Shown in pieces: positions 1 to 5,614 of a DNA stretch of 6,514 nt. The notes beneath the pieces were generated by a model. That model was not told the DNA's origin. It did no database searches and worked only from the letters and a program-made list of their open reading frames with translations. The stretch spans positions 1 to 6,514 of the forward strand of contig CALXZR010000104.1 in the NCBI GenBank assembly GCA_944393295.1, in the 5' to 3' direction. Source of the DNA: an uncultured Clostridia bacterium. GTDB lineage: Bacteria; Bacillota_A; Clostridia; TANB77; CAG-508. Every line of letters begins with the position of its first letter. Positions within the stretch are counted from its first letter, which is position 1. A program made the translations under genes and the position numbers.

Positions 1-31
1 TTAAAAATTGTAAAGAGAGGAGGAAATATAA

Positions 32-1711
32 ATGCCTAGACAAAGCAAATATAAGGATAATATTCAGCCTAAAACAGAGTGTTTGTATAAAGCAGCGTTA
101 TACATAAGATTATCAGTAGAAGATGGAGATAAAGCAGAAAGCAATAGTGTAACAAATCAAAGAATGTTATTAAATGAATTCCTAAAGGATAATCCAGATA
201 TAGAATTATTTGATTATTATATTGATGATGGATTTTCTGGTACAGATTTTTCAAGACCAGCATTTGAAAAATTACTAAATGATTTATATGCCAAGAGATT
301 TAATACTCTAATTGTAAAAGATTTATCAAGGCTAGGAAGAAATTATATTGAAGTTGGTAACTATATAGAAAAGATATTTCCTCTTTTTAATATAAGATTT
401 ATAGCAATAAATGACCAAATAGATAGCATAAAAAATCCAGATTCAGTTAATAGTGTTATAGTTCCATTTAAAAACTTAATAAATGATGAATATTGTAGAG
501 ATATTTCAAATAAAATTAAAGCAGTTTTGAATGTTAAAATGAAAAAAGGAGAATATGTGGGAGCTTTTGCACCTTATGGATATTTAAAAGATCCAAAAGA
601 TATACACCATCTTATTATTGATGAAGACGCAGCAAAAGTTGTAAAGTTAATTTTTGAATTGACTTTAAATGGTTTTGGAAGAACAGCCATAGCCAAAAAA
701 CTTAATGAGTTAGGAATATTGAATCCAACAGGTCATAGAGTGATAGATTTAAAAATAAAAACTGCAGGAGTAAAAAATAAAAATGATATAAAATATACAT
801 GGTGTTCAACAACAATAAGACAAATATTGGGGAATGAAATGTATTGTGGAGATATAGTGCAACATAAAGGAAAATTAATTAGTTATAAAATACATAAAAG
901 AGTCTTATTACCAAAAGATGAATGGGTTATTGTAAGAGATGTACATGAGCCTATTATAGATAGAGAAACATTTGATAAAGTACAGAAAGAAATAATGGAA
1001 AGAGATACTAGAATGAACTTCAACGGAAAGATATCAATATTTGCAGGACATATTAAATGTGCTGACTGTGGAAGAGCTATGAGTAAAAAAGTTTCAGGTA
1101 ATTATAATGGAAAACCTAGAACACATTATCATTATATGTGTTCTGCATACATGAGATCTGGAGGAACACAATGTTCTAAACATACAATTAGAAATGATGA
1201 ATTAGAAAACGCAGTGTTAGAAAGTATAAAAGTTCAAATTGGTTTAGTTTCAGATATTGAAAGAATAAAATCAGAAATAGATAACAGTGGTTATTTAGAA
1301 AGAAGAAAACAATTTTTGAATGAAAATATAAATAAATGTGAAGAACAGATAGATATTAAAAGAAAATTAAGAAAAGATGCTTATGAGGATTGGAAATTAG
1401 GCAATATTACAGAACAAGAATATAATGAGTACACAAAGGAATATGGAGAGCAAATAAGACAATTTGAGGACAATATTGATGAATATTATAATGAACTAAA
1501 AAATTTTGAACAAGCAAGTAGTTCAAGTCAATGGATTGAACATTTTATAAAATATAAAAATGTAAATTCATTATCAAGAGAACTAATTGACAGTTTAATA
1601 GACAATATATATGTATATGAAGATAAGAAAATCAAGATTAAGTTCAAATATGAAGATGAATATAATTATTTAATAGATTTTATAAAAAGAAGAAAAAAAT
1701 TTATATCATGA
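32..1711 (+). CDS. Large serine recombinase (TnpX/TndX-like site-specific integrase)
   Basis: This protein of 559 residues should cut and rejoin DNA at paired attachment sites through a phosphoserine intermediate, integrating or excising a mobile element. Visible domains in order: the resolvase catalytic domain (about 20-165), with nucleophile Ser28 in YIRLS, QR at 43-44, DDGFSGTDFSRPAF at 65-78 and VKDLSRLGRN at 95-104; the recombinase DNA-binding domain (about 180-300, starting near GAFAPYGY); a zinc ribbon with Cys343, Cys346, Cys370 and Cys381; a charged helical segment (about 410-495), as expected for the coiled coil controlling synapsis; and a C-terminal tail typical of the clostridial group. 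Length and residues fit an intact enzyme. The start is fixed by AGAGGAGG at 16-23, eight bases before ATG. A terminator overlaps the stop codon, so it is transcribed apart from the genes downstream. The family is clear; element and target site cannot be read from this window alone. Confidence 0.95.
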   Translation: MPRQSKYKDNIQPKTECLYKAALYIRLSVEDGDKAESNSVTNQRMLLNEFLKDNPDIELFDYYIDDGFSGTDFSRPAFEKLLNDLYAKRFNTLIVKDLSRLGRNYIEVGNYIEKIFPLFNIRFIAINDQIDSIKNPDSVNSVIVPFKNLINDEYCRDISNKIKAVLNVKMKKGEYVGAFAPYGYLKDPKDIHHLIIDEDAAKVVKLIFELTLNGFGRTAIAKKLNELGILNPTGHRVIDLKIKTAGVKNKNDIKYTWCSTTIRQILGNEMYCGDIVQHKGKLISYKIHKRVLLPKDEWVIVRDVHEPIIDRETFDKVQKEIMERDTRMNFNGKISIFAGHIKCADCGRAMSKKVSGNYNGKPRTHYHYMCSAYMRSGGTQCSKHTIRNDELENAVLESIKVQIGLVSDIERIKSEIDNSGYLERRKQFLNENINKCEEQIDIKRKLRKDAYEDWKLGNITEQEYNEYTKEYGEQIRQFEDNIDEYYNELKNFEQASSSSQWIEHFIKYKNVNSLSRELIDSLIDNIYVYEDKKIKIKFKYEDEYNYLIDFIKRRKKFIS

Positions 1712-1738
1712 GAGAGGAAAATATACTCTCTCTTTTTT
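1710..1738 (+). terminator. Rho-independent terminator of the recombinase gene
   Basis: A perfect 7-bp stem, GAGAGAG (1710-1716) with CTCTCTC (1726-1732), has a 9-base loop and is followed by six T residues (1733-1738). It starts inside the recombinase stop codon, so it should end that transcript directly after translation stops and insulate the downstream genes. Confidence 0.85.
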
Positions 1739-1796
1739 GAGTTAATAGGTAGAATATTTATAAAGAATATGATATAATTTTGATTAGTTTTTAGGA

Positions 1797-1844
1797 GGTT
1801 ATATATTATAACCGCAAAAACGGAAAAAACCTTATATATTAAGG
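1797..1844 (+). repeat. Hairpin leader repeat, copy A, 5' half
   Basis: Three small inverted repeats lie in a row. GGTTATATATTATAACC (1797-1813) has a 7-bp stem and a TAT loop. CCG...CGG (1812-1823) shares its CC with the first, so the two compete. CCTTA...TAAGG (1830-1844) has a 5-bp stem. The block is nearly repeated at 4104-4151, where the first hairpin is identical. The second has changed from CCG/CGG to CCA/TGG, and the third from CCTTA/TAAGG to CCTTTATA/TATAAAGG. Both changes keep the pairing, which favours a structured RNA or a protein-bound or single-stranded DNA site over chance. There is no T-run after it, so it is not a standard terminator. Confidence 0.75.
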
Positions 1845-2021
1845 AAAACATGAAATTTTGAAATGTGCTTAAATATGCGACTTTGACACCTACAATAGAC
1901 ACAAAATGCAGTATTATCAAGCAATTTAAAGAGTAATGTCATGGTACGCAAATTTTGACAGTTAAATAGGAAGAGTTCAGAGGAAGATAGGTATAGGAAA
2001 AAGATTGAGAAAGATAAAGAA
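1845..2021. other. Segment interrupting leader repeat copy A
   Basis: In copy B the hairpins run straight into CATCTG, but in copy A about 177 bases lie between them. AAGG stands at both edges (1841-1844 and 2022-2025), so either copy A gained a small insertion with a 4-base duplication, or copy B lost this segment by deletion between short repeats. The segment has no open reading frame of note and no terminal inverted repeats that I can see. It lies 134-310 bases past the end of the recombinase gene, where an attachment site of such a recombinase could lie. Confidence 0.45.
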
Positions 2022-2065
2022 AAGGCATCTGTTATGTAAAATAAGAATTTGATAACTAGTAATTT
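2021..2065 (+). repeat. Leader repeat, copy A, 3' half
   Basis: From AAAGGCATCTG through GATAACTAGTAATTT this matches 4147-4191 with only a few substitutions. In both copies it lies shortly before the start codon of a membrane-protein gene: about 48 bases here and about 16 in copy B. It contains TAAAAT, a possible weak -10 element, but no matching -35 box is evident. The shared position suggests a common 5' leader or a recombination seam for exchanging the gene that follows. Confidence 0.7.
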
Positions 2066-2112
2066 ATCTTTATGATTAAATTATAAAATGAAAGGTTGAA
2101 TTGGTGGTAAGA

Positions 2113-2682
2113 ATGAACAAAAGCAAAAAAATAATTATTGGTATTTTAATTGTTTTGATTATAGTTATATGTATAGTTGTTGCATATAAAATAATTGAAA
2201 ATAGTGTTATGAGCAGGACAGATCTTAATTTTACAGTTAAAAATATTAGTTCTAGTCCTGTTGAAACAGTAGATAATCAGAAAGATGGAAAAAATTATTA
2301 TAAAGAAATAGATAATATTAAATTAGAATTAAATATTCCAAATGAATGGAACTACGAAGAAATTCCACAAAACGAAGAAAATGATTCTTATAAATATGCT
2401 TTAAAATTATATAAAAATAATGAAAATCAATATGCTATGTTATATTTTTATAATAATCCATTTGGAGTTTGTGGCACAGGTAGAACATCAAAAAATATCA
2501 TTTTAAATAATGGTAAAGAAGCTACTATAGGCTATTATGATGGAAATAAAAATTGGGCTGACATTTCGTTTTATAATATAAACAAAAATATAGCAGTTAT
2601 GAATTATGGATTAATTGATGAAGATGCAGATGAAGCAATTCAATTTATAAAAACAATAAATATTACTGAAAATAATATATAA
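2113..2682 (+). CDS. Membrane-anchored extracytoplasmic protein, PsbP-like C-terminal domain (hypothetical)
   Basis: I do not recognise a defined function. From ATG at 2113 the product has 189 residues: a short basic N-terminus (MNKSKK), one strongly hydrophobic helix (about residues 7-26), then a soluble, mostly beta domain that should face outward. No Cys stands at a lipobox position, so it looks like a signal-anchor protein. The domain starts near a segment reading LELNIPNEW and ends with DEADEAIQFIKTI. This resembles the PsbP-related small extracytoplasmic proteins common in Clostridia, but that is a by-eye impression. The start is uncertain: GTG at 2104 with AAAGG at 2091-2095 (192 residues) or TTG at 2101 are alternatives; ATG 2113 has only GGTGG at 2103-2107. 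Leader repeat copy A precedes it and a broken rhuM follows, an arrangement echoed at 4104-4807. Confidence 0.75.
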   Translation: MNKSKKIIIGILIVLIIVICIVVAYKIIENSVMSRTDLNFTVKNISSSPVETVDNQKDGKNYYKEIDNIKLELNIPNEWNYEEIPQNEENDSYKYALKLYKNNENQYAMLYFYNNPFGVCGTGRTSKNIILNNGKEATIGYYDGNKNWADISFYNINKNIAVMNYGLIDEDADEAIQFIKTINITENNI

Positions 2683-2751
2683 GTAACTGCAAAATTACAA
2701 GTTATGGTAGATAAGATTAAATAAAAACTAAATTTTCTAGTCATTGGATAA

Positions 2752-3064
2752 ATAATTCATAAAAATGAAAATGAGCATATCAAAAATATTTATAAAGATA
2801 ATGAGATAGAGGAGGATCCAACTATTAGGAAAATCCTAATAGTTCAAAAAGAAGGTAATAGAGAGGTTTCAAGAAACGTTGCACATTATAAAAAAGTACT
2901 TTGAAGAACAATTAGAAAGTATTAGAGAGATGAGAATGTCAGAAAGAAAATTTTATCGAAAAATTACTGGTATTTATGCAACTTCAATTGATTATGATAA
3001 AACAGCAAGATCAAATTTATATATCAGATTTGTTAGTAAAATTATGTCACCAGTGGAGAGATAA
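2752..3064 (+). pseudogene. RhuM-family gene remnant, internally deleted and frameshifted
   Basis: Two reading frames together give a broken RhuM. The frame from 2752 to the TGA at 2902-2904 contains HIKNIYKDNEIEED, then TIRKILIV, KEGNREVSRNVAHY. It aligns with residues 53-88 of the intact protein downstream and matches the QKEGNREV variant common in the family. The second frame, from about 2891 to the TAA at 3062, reads KKYFEEQLESIREMRMSER, then KFYRKITGIYATSIDYDK, and aligns with residues 138-175. The junction near 2890 lacks about 49 codons and shifts frame, and the start and the C-terminal half are missing. After SIDYDK similarity fades within about 20 residues. It is not simply a copy of the intact gene, because the middle motif differs. 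The open frame at 2879-3064 is therefore probably not a separate small gene. Only 28 bases separate it from the intact rhuM, whose ribosome binding site lies in that gap. Confidence 0.85.
2820..2844 (+). repeat. Perfect 11-bp hairpin inside the rhuM remnant
   Basis: AACTATTAGGA (2820-2830) and TCCTAATAGTT (2834-2844) are exact reverse complements around an AAA loop. It lies on the codons for TIRKILIV. The intact rhuM has a hairpin of the same layout at the aligned codons (3292-3318) with different sequence. There is no T-run, so it is not a terminator. Confidence 0.8.
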
Positions 3065-3092
3065 TTTTGAAAATGAGAAAGGAGTGTGAAAA

Positions 3093-4103
3093 ATGAGCAA
3101 GTTAGAGGATTTAAGAGATTTAATTATATATCAAAGTAAGAACAATGAAAATATTTCTGTTGAAGTATTATATGATAATGAAGATTTTTGGCTAACTCAA
3201 AAATCAATGGGAAAATTATTTGGAGTAGAAGTAAATACAATAAATTATCATTTGAAAGAAGTATTTAGATCTGGAGAACTAATAGAAGAATCAGTTATTC
3301 GAAAAATTCGAATAACTGCAAATGATGGAAAAAACTATAATACAAATTTTTATAGTTTAGATGCTATTATTGCAGTTGGTTATAGAGTTAATTCAAAAGA
3401 GGCTACTGATTTTAGAATTTGGGCAACGAATACATTAAAAGAATACATAAAAAAAGGTTTTGTTTTAAATGATGAATTATTAAAAAATGGATCTAAATTC
3501 GGAAAAGATTATTTTAAAGAACTCTTAGAACGTATTCGTTCCATTAGGACAAGCGAACGAAGAATCTGGCAACAGATAACAGATATATTTGCAGAATGCA
3601 GTATCGATTATGATAAAAATTCAGAAATAACACATCAATTTTATGCAATGATACAAAATAAATTTCATTATGCAATAACAGGAAATACGGCAGCAGAAAT
3701 TATATATCAAAAAGCAGATCATACAAAAGAAAATATGGGTTTAACAACATGGAAGAATTCACCAGATGGAAGAATTTTAAAATCAGATGTAATGATAGCA
3801 AAAAACTATTTAGAAGAAAAACAAATAAAGAGACTAGAAAGGGCAGTATCAGGTTATTTTGACTATATAGAAGATTTAGTAGAAAGAGAAAATACCTTCA
3901 CAATGGAAGAATTTGCAAGAAGCGTTAATGAGTTCTTGGAATTTAGAAAATATGATATTTTAAAAGATAATGGTAAAATATCAAGAAAAGAAGCAGAAGA
4001 AAAAGCAGAAAAGGAATATAACGAATTTAATAAACATCAAAAAATAATATCAGATTTTGATAAATTACTCTTAGAAACCAAAAAGTTGGATAAAAAGAAA
4101 TGA
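3093..4103 (+). CDS. RhuM-family protein
   Basis: This is an intact member (336 residues) of the RhuM family, named after a gene in Salmonella pathogenicity island 3. The biochemical role is not established; members are scattered through genomic islands and some occur with Fic/Doc domains, so a defence or toxin-like role is inference only. Visible blocks: a winged-helix-like N-terminus (about 22-60, with WLTQKSMGKLFGV at 33-45); TANDGKNYNTNFYSLDAIIA and VGYRV (75-99); FRIWATNTLKEYIKKGFVL (108-126); SERRIWQQITDIFAECSIDYD (split at 154-163 and 164-174); and the family-typical ITGNTAAEII, ADHTKENMGLTTW and SDVMIAKNYL (195-240). The C-terminal 60 residues are charged and helical. AAAGGAG at 3078-3084 fixes the start. 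It lies between a broken paralogue upstream and leader repeat copy B, which begins at its stop codon. Codons 67-75 encode a perfect hairpin. Confidence 0.92.
   Translation: MSKLEDLRDLIIYQSKNNENISVEVLYDNEDFWLTQKSMGKLFGVEVNTINYHLKEVFRSGELIEESVIRKIRITANDGKNYNTNFYSLDAIIAVGYRVNSKEATDFRIWATNTLKEYIKKGFVLNDELLKNGSKFGKDYFKELLERIRSIRTSERRIWQQITDIFAECSIDYDKNSEITHQFYAMIQNKFHYAITGNTAAEIIYQKADHTKENMGLTTWKNSPDGRILKSDVMIAKNYLEEKQIKRLERAVSGYFDYIEDLVERENTFTMEEFARSVNEFLEFRKYDILKDNGKISRKEAEEKAEKEYNEFNKHQKIISDFDKLLLETKKLDKKK
3292..3318 (+). repeat. Perfect 12-bp hairpin inside intact rhuM
   Basis: CAGTTATTCGAA (3292-3303) and TTCGAATAACTG (3307-3318) pair perfectly around an AAA loop. They cover the codons for SVIRKIRIT, residues 67-75. 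Position, stem length and loop match the hairpin in the remnant at 2820-2844, while much of the stem sequence differs, so pairing has been kept through paired changes. Confidence 0.85.
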
Positions 4104-4191
4104 GGTTATATATTATAACCACAAAAATGGACAAACCTTTATATATAAAGGCATCTGCTGGGTAAAATAAGGATTTGATAACTAGTAATTT
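4104..4191 (+). repeat. Hairpin leader repeat, copy B (uninterrupted)
   Basis: This is the complete form of the repeat whose copy A is split. It begins at the rhuM stop codon with GGTTATATATTATAACC (4104-4120), then CCA...TGG (4119-4130), then the perfect palindrome CCTTTATATATAAAGG (4136-4151). The unpaired conserved tail through GATAACTAGTAATTT (4152-4191) follows. It ends three bases before the AGGGG ribosome binding site of the next gene. Candidate roles are a 5' leader RNA, a recombination site for gene exchange, or a miniature mobile repeat; the sequence does not decide between them. Confidence 0.75.
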
Positions 4192-4206
4192 GTAGGGGAT
4201 TGATTT

Positions 4207-4752
4207 ATGGAAAATAAAAAGTGGTTGATAATTGGAATTATAATAATAAGTATATTATTTATTTTTAAAATTGGAAATGTAGCTATTTTAGACATTTTAT
4301 TCTTTATCTGGATTTTCGGAACATTATTTATGCCTTATATAATAGGAATAGTAATTTCTATTATACTGGTGCTTTTTATAAGGAAAAAAATACAGGACAA
4401 AGATAAAAATTCCAAAATTTTTATATATACAATGATTATAATAGTAAGTATTATGGTATGCACAAATGTAGGATATCCTATTATGCAATATTTAAGTGAA
4501 AAACCTGATAAAGTTTATGCTGAAATGAAAGAACTAAATGATAGTGGAAAGCTAATAGGTTTATCCAAAAAAGAAGTTATGGAATTACTAGGGGAGCCAA
4601 TAAACACTAGAGATAATATGTATATATATGATGCAGGAACATTAACGAACTATCTATTCTTAGGGGAAAGAGAATCTTATGATCTTTTTATATGGTTTGA
4701 TGAAAATGATGTAGTAAAATCTACCAAAATAGATTTACCTTTAGGAGGATAA
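4207..4752 (+). CDS. Multi-pass membrane protein with BamE/SmpA-like C-terminal domain (hypothetical)
   Basis: The product has 181 residues. The N-terminal half is membrane-embedded: hydrophobic stretches at about 6-20, 26-58 (long enough for one or two crossings) and 71-88, with the charged loop RKKIQDKDKNSK at 59-70 between the last two. The C-terminal part (about 100-181) is soluble. It carries GLSKKEVMELLGEP at 118-131 and a later aromatic strand YDLFIWFDENDVVKSTKI, the pattern of the small SmpA/OmlA/BamE-like fold, which Gram-positives use in assorted membrane or lipoproteins without a shared known job. AGGGG at 4194-4198 lies eight bases before ATG 4207. The gene follows leader repeat copy B and precedes a rhuM scrap, the same order as around 2113-2682, though the two proteins are unrelated in sequence. 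Exact function is unknown. Confidence 0.8.
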   Translation: MENKKWLIIGIIIISILFIFKIGNVAILDILFFIWIFGTLFMPYIIGIVISIILVLFIRKKIQDKDKNSKIFIYTMIIIVSIMVCTNVGYPIMQYLSEKPDKVYAEMKELNDSGKLIGLSKKEVMELLGEPINTRDNMYIYDAGTLTNYLFLGERESYDLFIWFDENDVVKSTKIDLPLGG

Positions 4753-4753
4753 A

Positions 4754-4807
4754 GACTCTATAGAAGTTAGATATGAAGATGAAAATATATAGTTAACTCA
4801 AAAGACG
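4754..4807 (+). pseudogene. RhuM N-terminal scrap with in-frame stop
   Basis: Translated from 4754, this reads DSIEVRYEDENI, then TAG, then LTQKT. It aligns with residues 21-37 of the intact RhuM (ISVEVLYDNEDFWLTQKS), with the conserved tryptophan codon TGG changed to TAG at 4790-4792. After 4807 the frame fills with stops and similarity ends. It is the third RhuM locus in the window. It is too short to be expressed and is best read as the stump of a rhuM gene that once followed the membrane-protein gene. Confidence 0.7.
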
Positions 4808-4885
4808 AATATATAGTGATAGTGCATTGCTTTATAATAAATTTATCGAATCAAATATTATTAGTATATACCAAGAGGGGGGTAA

Positions 4886-5614
4886 ATGTTATATCATATG
4901 GACGAGGAAAAGAAAGCTTTCATTTTGTTTTCAGGAGGAAAAGATTCACTAGTGGTAACCCTTAGACTAATAGAAAATGGTTACAAAGTTTATTTGGTTA
5001 CCTTTGAAAATGGATGTGGATTAAAGGCAGAAAATGTAAATCATACAATAGAAAGATTAATAAAGAAATATGATAATAAAAAAATCGAAAATATAGGAAT
5101 AAAAAATATTAGTGGTTTATTTAGAGAATTTATATATCCATTTTACAATTATACAAGTACTTATATAAAAAAGGAATTTGGAGATATATCCATCTCTCAG
5201 TTTAATTGTTTATCATGTAGGCTTAGTATGTATATAGCAAGTATAATTCTATGTAAACAATATCATATAGGTGAATTATATGATGGAGCAAGAAGAAGTC
5301 AACTATTTGCAATTGAGCAGATTGAAATGCTAAAGAAATTTCAAGAGTTATTTCAAGAAAATGATATAAAAATAGAATATCCATTGAAGGATGAAGAGGA
5401 AGATTGGAATATAAAAAATGAATTGTTAGCAAGAGGAATTGTTCCAAAAACGTTAGAACCACAATGCTTATTGGGAGTTCCACTTAAAAGTAAAGATATA
5501 AACGAAAGCATATTAGTAGCTACAATTAATACTTATGAAAATTATTTAAAACCTAAAGCTAAAGAAATGATAGAAAAATATAGAAATATAAACTTAACAG
5601 GAGAATGGATATGA
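4886..5614 (+). CDS. PP-loop ATP pyrophosphatase-like protein (adenine nucleotide alpha-hydrolase superfamily)
   Basis: Residues 11-21 read AFILFSGGKDS, the PP-loop that binds ATP in enzymes that adenylate a substrate before amidation or sulfur transfer (QueC, TtcA, ThiI and NH3-dependent synthetases). The next strand, YKVYLVTFENG (33-43), fits a Rossmann-like alpha-hydrolase fold. Cys108 and Cys111 (CLSC), together with Cys194 in EPQCLLGVP, could bind a metal or an Fe-S cluster, as in TtcA-like thiolases, or take part in persulfide chemistry. The length of 242 residues is near that of QueC, but the QueC zinc-cysteine cluster is not apparent and no other queuosine gene is nearby, so a QueC label would be weak. 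AGAGGGGGG (4874-4882) supports ATG 4886; ATG 4898 is less likely. The stop overlaps the start of the TudS-like gene, implying joint action on one substrate. The fold is well supported; the substrate is unknown. Confidence 0.85.
   Translation: MLYHMDEEKKAFILFSGGKDSLVVTLRLIENGYKVYLVTFENGCGLKAENVNHTIERLIKKYDNKKIENIGIKNISGLFREFIYPFYNYTSTYIKKEFGDISISQFNCLSCRLSMYIASIILCKQYHIGELYDGARRSQLFAIEQIEMLKKFQELFQENDIKIEYPLKDEEEDWNIKNELLARGIVPKTLEPQCLLGVPLKSKDINESILVATINTYENYLKPKAKEMIEKYRNINLTGEWI
5599..5603 (+). promoter_or_regulatory. Ribosome binding site that decides the start of the TudS-like gene
   Basis: AGGAG lies seven bases before ATG 5611 but only one base before ATG 5605. The downstream ATG, which forms an ATGA overlap with the stop codon of the PP-loop gene, is therefore the likely start. 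The site is inside the upstream coding sequence, which indicates translational coupling. Confidence 0.7.

Larger units (their letters stand above)
1739..2112 (+). other. Long leader/intergenic region with no intact gene
   Basis: This stretch of about 370 bases separates the recombinase terminator from the first membrane-protein gene. It holds a TATAAT hexamer (1773-1778) that could be a -10 element, although I see no good -35 box at the right distance. It also holds the first copy of the hairpin leader repeat, in two pieces (1797-1844 and 2021-2065), and the interrupting segment between them. All frames are broken by stops. The short direct repeats around 1885-1902 (GACAC twice, 13 bases apart) might belong to a recombination site, but nothing here proves that. 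Confidence 0.5.

Noticed and set aside
1797..1844. Leader hairpins as a rho-independent terminator
   Set aside because: The stems are AT-rich and short and no T-run follows; the recombinase already has a proper terminator at 1710-1738.
1666..1920. Minus-strand open frame of 84 codons overlapping the recombinase end and the leader
   Set aside because: It crosses the recombinase terminator and the hairpin repeat, has no ribosome binding site I can see and resembles no family; its hydrophobic composition is what AT-rich antisense DNA gives.
2879..3064. A 61-codon frame as an independent small gene
   Set aside because: It starts at TTG without a ribosome binding site, and its residues align with the middle of RhuM, so it is the second part of the pseudogene.
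3535..3561. Second hairpin in rhuM, TTCGTTC with GAACGAA around a 13-base loop
   Set aside because: The stem is only 7 bp with a long loop, and the aligned part of the broken paralogue has no such pairing, so there is no sign that it is conserved.
4827..4861. Possible promoter for the PP-loop operon (TTGCTT, TATAAT, TATTAT)
   Set aside because: The hexamers cannot be paired at 16-18 bases spacing; in such AT-rich DNA isolated TATAAT-like words are expected by chance.
4886..5614. Calling the PP-loop protein QueC (7-cyano-7-deazaguanine synthase)
   Set aside because: The typical QueC zinc-binding cysteine cluster is not seen and no other queuosine gene lies in the window; only the PP-loop superfamily is supported.
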